Shown here in pieces: positions 1 through 7,533 of a DNA stretch of 46,771 nucleotides. The translations under genes and the position numbers were made by a program. The notes below the pieces were generated by a model. That model made no database searches. It was not told the DNA's origin and was given only the letters and a program-made list of their open reading frames with translations. Origin of the DNA: an uncultured Saprospiraceae bacterium (GTDB lineage: Bacteria; Bacteroidota; Bacteroidia; Chitinophagales; Saprospiraceae); NCBI GenBank assembly GCA_937929945.1, contig CALFUK010000061.1:1-46771 (forward strand). Reading direction: 5' to 3'. Position 1 is the first letter of the stretch. The number at the start of each line of letters is the position of its first letter.

Positions 1-461
1 GCCTGCTTATAAGACTCATCGCTTCTTAGTGACTCTGCGCCATGAGTGCTGCCGTGGTAGGCATCAGCACAGGCGATGATTTCTGTTCTTCCAGTGATGC
101 GCTTAGCCAGCTTCATGGCTGCCTCTGTAGCCTCTGTCCCAGCCATGACATAGTAGATGGAGGATAGCGAGGGGTCCAGCCTTTCGCTCAGCTTGGCGGC
201 GAGGGAGACCTGGGGTGATTGGACATGTTCTCCGTACACCATGGTGTGCATGTATTGCTTCGTCTGAGCTATGATGGCTTGCGTTACTTTCGGATGGCAG
301 TGACCCAATGAGCTGACTGAAATCCCCGAATTCATATCCATATATCGCTTGCCAGAGGCATCATAGATGTACATGCCTTGCGCATGATCGACATCTATCA
401 TGACAGGCATCGGCCCCGTCTGGCCCACATGCTGCAGGAATAACTGTCTCTTAGTGATCAT
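1..461 (-). CDS. Class III (PLP-dependent) aminotransferase, N-terminal part, cut by window edge
   Basis: The minus-strand frame opens at the ATG complementary to 459-461 and stays open to base 1, giving the first 153 residues of a longer protein. It reads as the N-terminal domain of the acetylornithine/ornithine/4-aminobutyrate aminotransferase superfamily: an early substrate/PLP region (YMDMNSGISVSSLGHCHPKV), then VMAGTEATEAAMKLAKRIT, which matches the family's usual 'NSGSEAxExAxKLAR' PLP-phosphate motif with MAGT for NSGS, then AYHGSTHGA, the conserved YHG(R/S) segment. The catalytic lysine lies beyond the edge, so substrate specificity cannot be judged. It is divergent to the thioredoxin-like gene that follows. 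Class is near certain; the exact reaction is unknown. Confidence 0.9.
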   Translation of the reverse strand, partial: MITKRQLFLQHVGQTGPMPVMIDVDHAQGMYIYDASGKRYMDMNSGISVSSLGHCHPKVTQAIIAQTKQYMHTMVYGEHVQSPQVSLAAKLSERLDPSLSSIYYVMAGTEATEAAMKLAKRITGRTEIIACADAYHGSTHGAESLRSDESYKQ

Positions 462-558
462 AGCTGCTTGATTTGATATTTTCTATTCATTCTTGATCTT
501 CATTGTCTGCCAGAAAGACTGTAACAATATTTTCACGTATTCAGTCACAAATAAGTAA

Positions 559-566
559 TATATTTG
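559..566 (+). promoter_or_regulatory. Possible -7 element (TAnnTTTG) for the thioredoxin-like pair
   Basis: TATATTTG matches the Bacteroidota -7 consensus TAnnTTTG exactly. No good TTTG at the expected -33 spacing is visible (TTTC at 531-534 is about 5 bases too far). Transcription from here would start near 571-573, leaving only about 15 bases before an ATG at 586 but about 50 before the ATG at 625, which fits the later start chosen for the next gene. Confidence 0.35.
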
Positions 567-624
567 GTGTAATAAAGCTCTGATTATGAGAGTTTTAATT
601 CCTGATCTATCACATAACAATAAT

Positions 625-1800
625 ATGGAAAGAATAGTAAGATCAATAGCAATTCTCTCATTTATACTGGGGAGTCTGTGTGGCTACAGCCAAGGTATCG
701 AATTCTACAAGGGCACGTATCAAGAAGCCTTCAAACAGGCGGAAGAAGAAGGTAAGTTGATCTTCGTAGACGCTTATGCTGAGTGGTGTGGTCCATGTAA
801 GCGTATGGCGGCTACCACCTTCAAGGACGCAGAGGTCGGCGACTTTTTCAATAAGCAGTTTATCAATCTCAAGATCGATATGGAGAAGGGCCAAGGACTG
901 ACCTTCAGAGACGAATATCCCGTGTCTGCTTTTCCGACACTCTTATTCATAGATGGCAGTGGCAAGATAGTCCATAAGGCTGTAGGTGCTAAGAAGACGC
1001 CGGATTTTATCCAATTAGCCAAGCTGGCGCTACGGAAGTTCGATAACAGCGATAAATATGCGAAGCTATATGAGGAAGGAAATCGTGAGTTTGATCTGAT
1101 GATGAAATATGTACAAGCCCTAAATAGAGCAGAAAAGCCAAGCCTGAAAATATCAAATGAATACCTGCGCTCTAAGCCTGCTATCTCTGAGCAGCAAATG
1201 GCTGAGTTTCTTTATGTAGCCACCACTCATGCGGACTCTCGGATATTCGACATGATGGTAGATCATAAGTCGCAAATTATTAAGATGAAAGGTGAGGCCG
1301 CTTTAGTTGAGAAAGTAGAAGAGGCCTGCTGCAAAACCGTAGAGAAAGCAATCGAATTCGAAAGTCCAGAATTACTGAGTGCTGCTAAGGAGAAGCTGAA
1401 GAAAAATGCTAAAGCCAAATACAAGTCTTTTGACGTGAAGTCAGATATGGATTACTATCTGGGTACGGGAGATATTGATAACTACCTCAAAAAGTCTAAG
1501 GAGTATGTCTCTAAGATCATTAAGAAAGACCCCGTGGAATTAAAGAAAATGGCAATTGATCTTACCACAGAATTCAAGGATAATCCGGCTGCTCTATCAT
1601 TGGCGGGCCAGTCCATTCAGAAATCAATCAAGCTGGAGGATAGTGCCGAAAGCAGGATGACCTATGCGACTATCCTAATCCATTCTGATCAAAAATCAGA
1701 AGCACTAAAACAGGCCAATCAAGCGTTAGAGATAGCTAAAGATAAAGGAGAGCCCGTGAAGAAAATTCAAGGGATGATCCAATATCTACAATCCTCCTGA
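625..1800 (+). CDS. Secreted thioredoxin-fold protein with C-terminal helical (TPR-like) extension
   Basis: Starting at the ATG at 625, the protein begins MERIVRSIAIL, a typical signal peptide ending near GYSQG; the upstream ATG at 586 would bury this behind 13 polar residues, so 625 is preferred (391 aa). A thioredoxin domain follows, with the redox motif WCGPC at about residues 54-58 and the conserved cis-proline region SAFPTLLF. The last about 250 residues are lysine-rich and helical, ending in a repeat like a TPR (SEALKQANQALEIAKD). Families of this shape in Bacteroidota are periplasmic thiol-disulfide oxidoreductases; the substrate is unknown. The next gene starts 31 bases downstream with the same architecture, so the two are probably co-transcribed tandem paralogues. 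Confidence 0.85.
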   Translation: MERIVRSIAILSFILGSLCGYSQGIEFYKGTYQEAFKQAEEEGKLIFVDAYAEWCGPCKRMAATTFKDAEVGDFFNKQFINLKIDMEKGQGLTFRDEYPVSAFPTLLFIDGSGKIVHKAVGAKKTPDFIQLAKLALRKFDNSDKYAKLYEEGNREFDLMMKYVQALNRAEKPSLKISNEYLRSKPAISEQQMAEFLYVATTHADSRIFDMMVDHKSQIIKMKGEAALVEKVEEACCKTVEKAIEFESPELLSAAKEKLKKNAKAKYKSFDVKSDMDYYLGTGDIDNYLKKSKEYVSKIIKKDPVELKKMAIDLTTEFKDNPAALSLAGQSIQKSIKLEDSAESRMTYATILIHSDQKSEALKQANQALEIAKDKGEPVKKIQGMIQYLQSS

Positions 1801-1831
1801 TGTCTCACTTGATACCCTGAGTCCATTTTAA

Positions 1832-3184
1832 ATGAAAATTCTTAAACTGCTATTACTCTTGCTGTCTGTTCTGTCTACTGAGATTCTGATGTCTCAGAGC
1901 AGTTCGGTCCAGTTTAGAAATGACATATTTGACGCTGCGCTGGCCTCAGCTCAGCAGCAAGATAAGCCCATCTTCATCGATACCTGGGCAGAGTGGTGCG
2001 GCCCCTGTAAGAAGATGGAGCCTGTCTTCAGAGACCCTGCTCTAGCCTCTTATTTCAATCAAAATTTTGTCAACGTCAGGATTGATATGGGGAGAGAAGG
2101 CGAGGTGAAACAACAAGTGCAACGCAAATACGATATCTTTTTCTTGCCGACATTACTCATCCTGGACAAGGAAGGACATGTCATGTTTCGATCAGATAAT
2201 AAGGTGCTATCAGCCCAAGAACTGCTGAATGTGGCTCAAGCCATCAATTCGCCAGAATCATATGCCACGGCACCTGTGCGTAGATCAGTAAAGTCACATC
2301 CGAAATCCACGGTCCAAGAGCCTGTGGCTCAAGAGGTAAAAATATCTGAGGATATGATGCTGAGTCGGAGCACTGCTACGGGAGCGACTATACTGGTACA
2401 GCGTCCTGACATCAGCGATATGGACTACAGCGATGACCCGAATGAGAAAGTACTATATACCCTAGGCGAAGGTGATCAGCTACCACCAGAAATCCTGTAT
2501 GAAGAAGCCTACTTTCGCTATTCACAGTTTTCAGATGGCAGTCATCGGGAGACGGTCCAGCAGTATCTCGATAGTCAGTCTGACTGGAAGACAGAGAAAA
2601 ATGTAAAATTCATCTTCGATTTTTTGATGAATACGGATACGAGGCAGTTCAGCTTTATGATCAATAATCGCTCGCTCTTCGAATCGGTCTTAGGGGCCGA
2701 TGTGGTCAAACAAAGCATCGGCATCTTAGTCTATCAGAAGCTCTTTCAAGCGGTGGATAGACCTGATCTGACACTAGCGAAGGAGCTCTTTGCGCATCTT
2801 AATCAGGCGAATAAAGACCAGAAAGCGTATAGCTATATACTAAATCGCACCTACACAGAAGGTCGTATGGAGGAATACGTGAGCATAGCTGCGGACTACA
2901 TACAATACGTAAATCCGCTCGACCTACCAGTACAGCGTAAAGTGGCACATCATCTATCCGAGCACGGCACGGATAAGAAGCAGATATATCAGGCGGCTCG
3001 CCATCTCGATGATATGATGACAGGGAAAGAAGTGGATTATGAGCTTCATCATGTCTTAGCCAAATTATACTACAAAGCTGGTAAAAACAATAAAGCTAAA
3101 AAGGCTGCTGACAAAGCGATCTCAGTAGCAAAGCGCCAGAACAAAGAGTACAATAAGACAGAACAGCTGTATAGCCTGCTGTAA
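1832..3184 (+). CDS. Secreted thioredoxin-fold protein, paralogue of the preceding gene
   Basis: 450 aa with an N-terminal hydrophobic signal (MKILKLLLLLLSVLSTEILM). The thioredoxin domain holds WCGPC at residues 55-59, followed by the conserved FLPTLLIL cis-proline strand. A linker rich in polar residues (about 140-200) leads to a helical C-terminal half ending in a TPR-like motif (AGKNNKAKKAADKAISVAKR). The order of parts equals that of the gene 31 bases upstream, so the pair probably arose by duplication and then diverged; the linker is specific to this copy. Likely role: periplasmic thiol-disulfide exchange in envelope protein maturation. Partner and direction (oxidising or reducing) cannot be told from sequence. 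It ends 75 bases from the convergent exonuclease III gene. Confidence 0.85.
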   Translation: MKILKLLLLLLSVLSTEILMSQSSSVQFRNDIFDAALASAQQQDKPIFIDTWAEWCGPCKKMEPVFRDPALASYFNQNFVNVRIDMGREGEVKQQVQRKYDIFFLPTLLILDKEGHVMFRSDNKVLSAQELLNVAQAINSPESYATAPVRRSVKSHPKSTVQEPVAQEVKISEDMMLSRSTATGATILVQRPDISDMDYSDDPNEKVLYTLGEGDQLPPEILYEEAYFRYSQFSDGSHRETVQQYLDSQSDWKTEKNVKFIFDFLMNTDTRQFSFMINNRSLFESVLGADVVKQSIGILVYQKLFQAVDRPDLTLAKELFAHLNQANKDQKAYSYILNRTYTEGRMEEYVSIAADYIQYVNPLDLPVQRKVAHHLSEHGTDKKQIYQAARHLDDMMTGKEVDYELHHVLAKLYYKAGKNNKAKKAADKAISVAKRQNKEYNKTEQLYSLL

Positions 3185-3259
3185 CTCTTTAATATTCTTC
3201 CAACATCTTATGTTATCAGAGATATACTCAATCAGTGCTTTTAAGAGCCCCCCAAAATG

Positions 3260-4027
3260 TTATAATTTGATATCTATCCATACGGGGCAGTGATCACTAT
3301 GCTTAGCGTCGTGATGGTGACCTGCATCACTTACTTTTTTAGCAAGTGGATTAGACACGGAGATGTAATCGATTCTCCAGCCTTTGTTTCTGGCTCTGGA
3401 TCCCGCTCTGTAGCTCCACCAGCTGTATTCATCTTCCTGGTCCGGGTGGATGAGTCGGTAGCCGTCTTTGAAGTCTGATCCAAACCATTCATCCATCCAA
3501 GCCCTTTCTTCGGGGCGAAATCCTGATGGCTTGTCCTTTCTGCTGGGGTTATGAATGTCTTTATCCTGATGGACAATGTTATAGTCTCCCACTAATATGA
3601 GCTTTTTCTGAGAGGCCAAGAGGCCACTAATCCATGGTCTGAGGTCAGCGAGAAATTGCATTTTTACGCCGTGTCGCTCCTCGCTGCTGGAGCCAGAGGG
3701 GAAGTAGCAGTTCAGCAGAGTCCATGTGCCAAAGTCCGTCAGGATGACACGGCCTTCGTCATCATGCTGGCTGATACCCATGCCAGTTTGCACCTCCTTT
3801 GCTTTCTTTTTAGATAGGGTCAAGACGCCACTGTAGCCTTTCTTTTGTGCAGAATACCAGTAGTCATGATAGCCAGCTTCATGCAATACGCTCAGATCGA
3901 CCTGCTCTGGCTGCGCCTTAGTCTCTTGCAGGCAGATGATGTCTGGATCAGTTTCTATGATCCATTCGTAGAGGCCTTTCTTGGCCGCGGCGCGTATCCC
4001 ATTGACATTATAACTGACTAGTTTCAT
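3260..4027 (-). CDS. xth: Exodeoxyribonuclease III (AP endonuclease family)
   Basis: 255 aa, the normal length for ExoIII/ExoA. It removes nucleotides 3'-5' from duplex DNA and cleaves at abasic sites in base-excision repair. Family residues are all visible: SYNVNGIRAA at the N-terminus, metal-binding Glu35 in ICLQETKAQ, the GDYNI loop (catalytic Asp and Asn), the WRIDYI segment and the terminal SDHCPV containing the catalytic Asp-His pair. No truncation or oddity. It is convergent with the thioredoxin-like gene and stands alone on the minus strand, about 140 bases beyond the lipoprotein gene at 4164-4823. Confidence 0.96.
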   Translation of the reverse strand: MKLVSYNVNGIRAAAKKGLYEWIIETDPDIICLQETKAQPEQVDLSVLHEAGYHDYWYSAQKKGYSGVLTLSKKKAKEVQTGMGISQHDDEGRVILTDFGTWTLLNCYFPSGSSSEERHGVKMQFLADLRPWISGLLASQKKLILVGDYNIVHQDKDIHNPSRKDKPSGFRPEERAWMDEWFGSDFKDGYRLIHPDQEDEYSWWSYRAGSRARNKGWRIDYISVSNPLAKKVSDAGHHHDAKHSDHCPVWIDIKL

Positions 4028-4121
4028 TCTCTATCTATTTTATAAATTACATCTTCGACAAGATGGGAATGAGCTTTAATTTTAAAGCACAACTCATGAT
4101 TATGTCATCAGTATCGTATCG

Positions 4122-4167
4122 GTGATATGGAGCAGACGCAGCGACAGCAAGTCTGATCTCATATCAC
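4122..4167 (-). terminator. Long imperfect hairpin at the 3' end of the lipoprotein gene
   Basis: GTGATATG (4122-4129) is perfectly complementary to CATATCAC (4160-4167); inside it AGAC/GTCT adds a second short stem, separated by small internal bulges. The structure overlaps the stop codon (4164-4166) of the minus-strand lipoprotein gene and lies between it and exonuclease III. There is no U-run on either side, so it would be a non-canonical terminator or an mRNA-protecting end. Confidence 0.35.
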
Positions 4168-4823
4168 TTGTTATCATCTGTACTCATTCTACTAACTAAT
4201 TTTTCGAGAATCAGCAATTCAGTTAGAATAACATCATTATTTAATTTACTGATTACTGGAAGCAATGCCATTGTTGGCATGTCCTGAAAAGTATAGGCTT
4301 CCCAACTTTTTCCCTCTTTCTCCATAAATAAATTGAGTTTTAGAGGTATATCTTCATTTGTAAAACCAAATTTATAATGCGATAACACATCCAAAAATTC
4401 CTTTTCGAAAGCTATAAATTGTTGCTTTATTTTCTTGGCTCTATTTTCTTTTATGAACACTTGATTGACATGCTTTATTTCAGATTCATTTTTTATGTTT
4501 CCATTTTCGTCTAATCCATGTTTGGCTATTAATAGCTCTTTAGAATTTACCAATATTTCCTTTAGTGAATCACTTATAGCTAATACCTCATTTTTGCTCT
4601 TGATAAGTTCATCCGAGTTCGAATTTTCAATTTGTTCAATGAATGAATTTTTCGTGCTCTCTGAATTTTGGATTTTACGTTGTTCAGATTGAAATTCTTC
4701 AGTTCTTATCTCTTGTTTTGCTTGTTCTACAATTTCATGTGCTCTATTGATATCGTCTATTTGTCCTTTGCAGCTTGTGAGCGTTAAGCACATTAGTATT
4801 GATATATAGTGTTCTATTTTCAT
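4164..4823 (-). CDS. Hypothetical lipoprotein with coiled-coil character
   Basis: 219 aa. The N-terminus MKIEHYISILMCLTLTSCKG is a lipoprotein signal with a lipobox ending LTSC, so the mature protein should be attached to a membrane through Cys18. The body is rich in Glu, Lys, Asn and Ser and predicted helical or coiled-coil (residues about 25-150). No known domain was recognised. The gene is clearly more AT-rich than its neighbours (many AAA, AAT and TTT codons), which hints at recent acquisition. It has its own upstream gap of about 65 bases. Function unknown. Confidence 0.75.
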   Translation of the reverse strand: MKIEHYISILMCLTLTSCKGQIDDINRAHEIVEQAKQEIRTEEFQSEQRKIQNSESTKNSFIEQIENSNSDELIKSKNEVLAISDSLKEILVNSKELLIAKHGLDENGNIKNESEIKHVNQVFIKENRAKKIKQQFIAFEKEFLDVLSHYKFGFTNEDIPLKLNLFMEKEGKSWEAYTFQDMPTMALLPVISKLNNDVILTELLILEKLVSRMSTDDNK

Positions 4824-4889
4824 TTTGTCTTTTATTGACGATAACGTAGATGTGTAGTGCTTTACTACAATTTCTTTTACCAGTAGATT

Positions 4890-5630
4890 TTAGAGCTTGA
4901 AAGCACCAGCTTCCAGCTCTAAGTCAGAAATATGTTGACCGGCTTTAAGATTTGTAATCGTAACATTCAGCATAAGCAGAGGGTGACTCTGAGCGATCAT
5001 AGCGCCGCCTGGTATCGTCTTCCAGTCGTTCCATTCTGCTTTTGTTCCGCCGAAAGGAATAATCTTGACCCACATTTTATAGGCTTCAGGTAGTCCCGTG
5101 TCATCCAGCATCCAGAGGTATGAGTCTCCTGGTGTTACGCCCCCACCTTCGTAGGTGATCATCAGAGCTTGCTTCCCATCATCCATCGTGACGATGCTTC
5201 GCTTCGTACCTGGATCATTTACCTTATAGGGTGCAGCTAGCCAGAAGGAATCATTGCACCAGTGGCTCCAGGCAGTGGTGATAAGCTCTTGAGCCTGTTC
5301 TCCTGAGAGTTGCTGACCGCCTTTGTAGGCTTTACCTGTGACTTCATCAAGATCCATCAAGACTTCGTTGTCATCCCACTTTATAATGGCATGATTCGCA
5401 GTCTTGTCCCAGGCGAAGTGATGCCGATCAGTAAATGTCCACGAAATATAATTGAGGCTGTCCCAAGCTGGTTTTTTGAGTCGGGTTAGCATCTTTTGTG
5501 CTAAGGCTTCAGCCTCGGGGCCTGTTTGGCTCTCGGGTAGAGATTCATTTTTGACCAAGTATAGAATGATCGTAGCTATGAAGAAAATACCAATAATGGA
5601 AAGACAGCCTAAGCCAAGTTTCTTTTTCAT
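4890..5630 (-). CDS. Membrane-anchored hypothetical protein, periplasmic domain
   Basis: 246 aa with one N-terminal membrane segment (residues about 6-26, LGCLSIIGIFFIATIILYLV) and a soluble domain of about 220 residues rich in Trp, Asp and Gly. Recurrent strand-like segments (HHFAWDKTANHAIIKWDD; EVTGKAYKGGQQLS; SYLWMLDDTGLPEAYKMW) suggest a beta-rich, lipid-binding or lipocalin/LolA-like fold of the kind found in Bacteroidota proteins that bind lipophilic molecules, but no family was firmly recognised. The start is the only sensible ATG preceding the membrane helix. It is transcribed in the same direction as the lipoprotein gene 66 bases downstream. Confidence 0.75.
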   Translation of the reverse strand: MKKKLGLGCLSIIGIFFIATIILYLVKNESLPESQTGPEAEALAQKMLTRLKKPAWDSLNYISWTFTDRHHFAWDKTANHAIIKWDDNEVLMDLDEVTGKAYKGGQQLSGEQAQELITTAWSHWCNDSFWLAAPYKVNDPGTKRSIVTMDDGKQALMITYEGGGVTPGDSYLWMLDDTGLPEAYKMWVKIIPFGGTKAEWNDWKTIPGGAMIAQSHPLLMLNVTITNLKAGQHISDLELEAGAFKL

Positions 5631-5901
5631 GTGTTTAAATTTCTGGTTGAAATGCTAATCTGTAAATAACTAAGTATGATCTTCCCCTTGGGTGTCTTAA
5701 TTATTTACCTCATAGACGTTTCGTGTATTGTTAATTTTAGTCAGTGTATAATTGAAGCAAAGTCAACCACTAAGGTGTCATAAATATATAATTCGTAGAC
5801 GTTTCTATGCTTTAATGTTTTGCAATTCTGAATTCACCACACTCCAGCTTTCTGTTATATGGGTTCGTTGCTGTCTTTTGATTTGTGAGTATAACGTGAC
5901 T

Positions 5902-6519
5902 TTAGGCCAAGAGTTTTTTATGAGCACCCGCGAGTGCTGAGAATAATGCCCAAATCAACAATGCGACGATATTGAAATGCTCATCAGTGAATGCTGCTCC
6001 AAAGGGCATGATGATATAATCTATCAGACTGGAAGGGGAGAATTCTCCTTGCATTTGGGTCAGCTTAATATTATAGCTGATGTGCATGGCAGCTATGAGG
6101 TATAATAGAAACAGTCCCAAGGCCATGTATAAGAGCTTTTTCTTCCATCCTATAGGCGTTGCTATGAATAGTGCGATCAAGAGTAAGCTGGGTAGTAGGA
6201 CCATCTCTCTGAGCCCCTTATGAAGAATCTGTCCTGGACCTACCGTTTTTCGATAGGCCTTTTTGAATATATTCTTAGGATAGCGATTAGCCGTATAGAC
6301 GAAGAATGAGCTATCCCATTTATTCATCGGTTGGCCCTCATAATGCTTCATATCCACATAGCCACCCGTATGTACCAGATTAAGAAATGGAGTGCCAATG
6401 GTGTGGTAGACGCTCAGATGTGCCTTATTTAATGCACTGATGGAAAATAATAGCGACAAGCCGATATAGACCGCTAAAAAGAGACCAAATCGTTGAAAGA
6501 TATATTTATAGTCACGCAT
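5902..6519 (-). CDS. Multi-pass membrane protein associated with exosortase
   Basis: 205 aa, with a membrane helix near residues 9-29, a polar periplasmic stretch of about 70 residues (VHTGGYVDMKHYEGQPMNKW) and three further hydrophobic segments (about 105-125, 127-150, 180-198). Its start overlaps the exosortase stop by 8 bases, so the two are translationally coupled. In Bacteroidota, exosortases (XrtF, XrtX and similar) are usually encoded next to a dedicated membrane partner; size, topology and position fit, but I cannot assign the subfamily. A role in presenting or transporting the exosortase substrate is inference. Confidence 0.72.
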   Translation of the reverse strand: MRDYKYIFQRFGLFLAVYIGLSLLFSISALNKAHLSVYHTIGTPFLNLVHTGGYVDMKHYEGQPMNKWDSSFFVYTANRYPKNIFKKAYRKTVGPGQILHKGLREMVLLPSLLLIALFIATPIGWKKKLLYMALGLFLLYLIAAMHISYNIKLTQMQGEFSPSSLIDYIIMPFGAAFTDEHFNIVALLIWALFSALAGAHKKLLA

Positions 6520-7114
6520 GCTCTTGTGTTGATCTTTGATTAGCCCATCTGATCCAGATGATCCATACGATGACAGTCAGAATGACATAGAGTACTTGCC
6601 AGAACTCGATGTGCATAAAATCGAAGAAAGCCATACTTCCGTATACGCCAGATAGATACAACGTCACGATCCGTATGATATTCAAAGTAAAGAGTACTAG
6701 GATACCACCTAAAAGCCCTTGCCATTTATATTTGAACGATATGGGATAAAGGACGATAGCACTCAGATAGAGCATCATGGGAGCTATCGCATCACAACCT
6801 TGCTTTATATTCACCGAGAACGTTTCGCTGGAGACTGATTGCTTTACCGCTTGGGTGCCCTGTCCCAATATATTGAGTAAAACACTTGAAATGGAAGCAT
6901 AGAGATTGAGTAGGGGGTCGATCGAAGACTTGAATGATTCTGTATTCTGTATCCAAGCAAATACCCCGACGAGCAGAATAAAACCTATGCAATAAGTATA
7001 AATGAGTCTCTTTTTGAGGAAACCTTGTTTTAGCTTTTCTAGAAAACCTGGAGTCGTCACCCGGCTTACTTTTAGCTTTTTCTTGCGCTTATCTTTATTT
7101 TGCTTCTTTGCCAC
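6512..7114 (-). CDS. Exosortase/archaeosortase family cysteine transpeptidase
   Basis: 200 aa, an integral membrane protein with a Lys-rich cytoplasmic start (residues 1-36) and several helices. The family's catalytic triad is in place: Cys107 in QGCDAIAPM, Arg148 in LNIIRIVTLY and His168 in FMHIEFWQ, each at the membrane face as expected. Exosortases cleave C-terminal sorting signals of exported proteins and are thought to transfer them to another molecule, often in lineages that make exopolysaccharide. The start lies 1 base past the stop of the upstream 74-aa gene, and the 3' end overlaps the partner gene, so the three genes form one unit. No protein with a recognisable PEP-CTERM-like tail is encoded in this window. 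Subfamily (XrtF or XrtX-like) not resolved. Confidence 0.85.
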   Translation of the reverse strand: MAKKQNKDKRKKKLKVSRVTTPGFLEKLKQGFLKKRLIYTYCIGFILLVGVFAWIQNTESFKSSIDPLLNLYASISSVLLNILGQGTQAVKQSVSSETFSVNIKQGCDAIAPMMLYLSAIVLYPISFKYKWQGLLGGILVLFTLNIIRIVTLYLSGVYGSMAFFDFMHIEFWQVLYVILTVIVWIIWIRWANQRSTQEHA

Positions 7115-7115
7115 G

Positions 7116-7340
7116 TTACTTGATTAGCAGGCTGATTAAATAAGCTAATAATACTCCTGAGATGGCGCCACCAGGAAGATCTGCGCTCGTCATCTCATAT
7201 CCAAAAAAATAGGTGCTAACTAAGAGTAAAAGCAATAAACCAATCCAGACCATCATGATCAATTTGATCATTAATTTCTTGTATATCGGGAAATTCATCC
7301 CGAATAAGTTAAAGTGAATCGGCTGCTCTTGATTCTCCAT
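7116..7340 (-). CDS. Small two-helix membrane protein, first gene of the exosortase unit
   Basis: 74 aa with two hydrophobic helices (residues about 22-46, then about 56-73) joined by a short loop (YEMTSADLPGGA). It precedes the exosortase by one base, so it is certainly co-transcribed and probably translationally coupled. The N-terminus (MENQEQPIHFNLFGMNF) is polar and probably cytoplasmic. No family recognised; a role as a small subunit or assembly factor of the exosortase is inference from position alone. Confidence 0.7.
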   Translation of the reverse strand: MENQEQPIHFNLFGMNFPIYKKLMIKLIMMVWIGLLLLLLVSTYFFGYEMTSADLPGGAISGVLLAYLISLLIK

Positions 7341-7533
7341 TGGTGTATAATATTCGTCCGAAATATAATGAAAAAGGCATTAGCTAAGGATTTATGCGAG
7401 ATATGATTGCATAATTAGGTGCTCTAATGGACGATCTATTTTGTATAAACTGTTCCAAAAACAAATCAATTTAGATGATCGTCGTCCTGTCCGATTTATA
7501 AATACGATATTTGTAGCACCAATAAATGTGTCA

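Noticed and set aside
5752-5940. 62-aa plus-strand ORF in the gap before the exosortase partner gene
   Set aside because: Starts with a non-ATG codon, the end overlaps the exosortase partner gene in antisense, and the composition is not protein-like.
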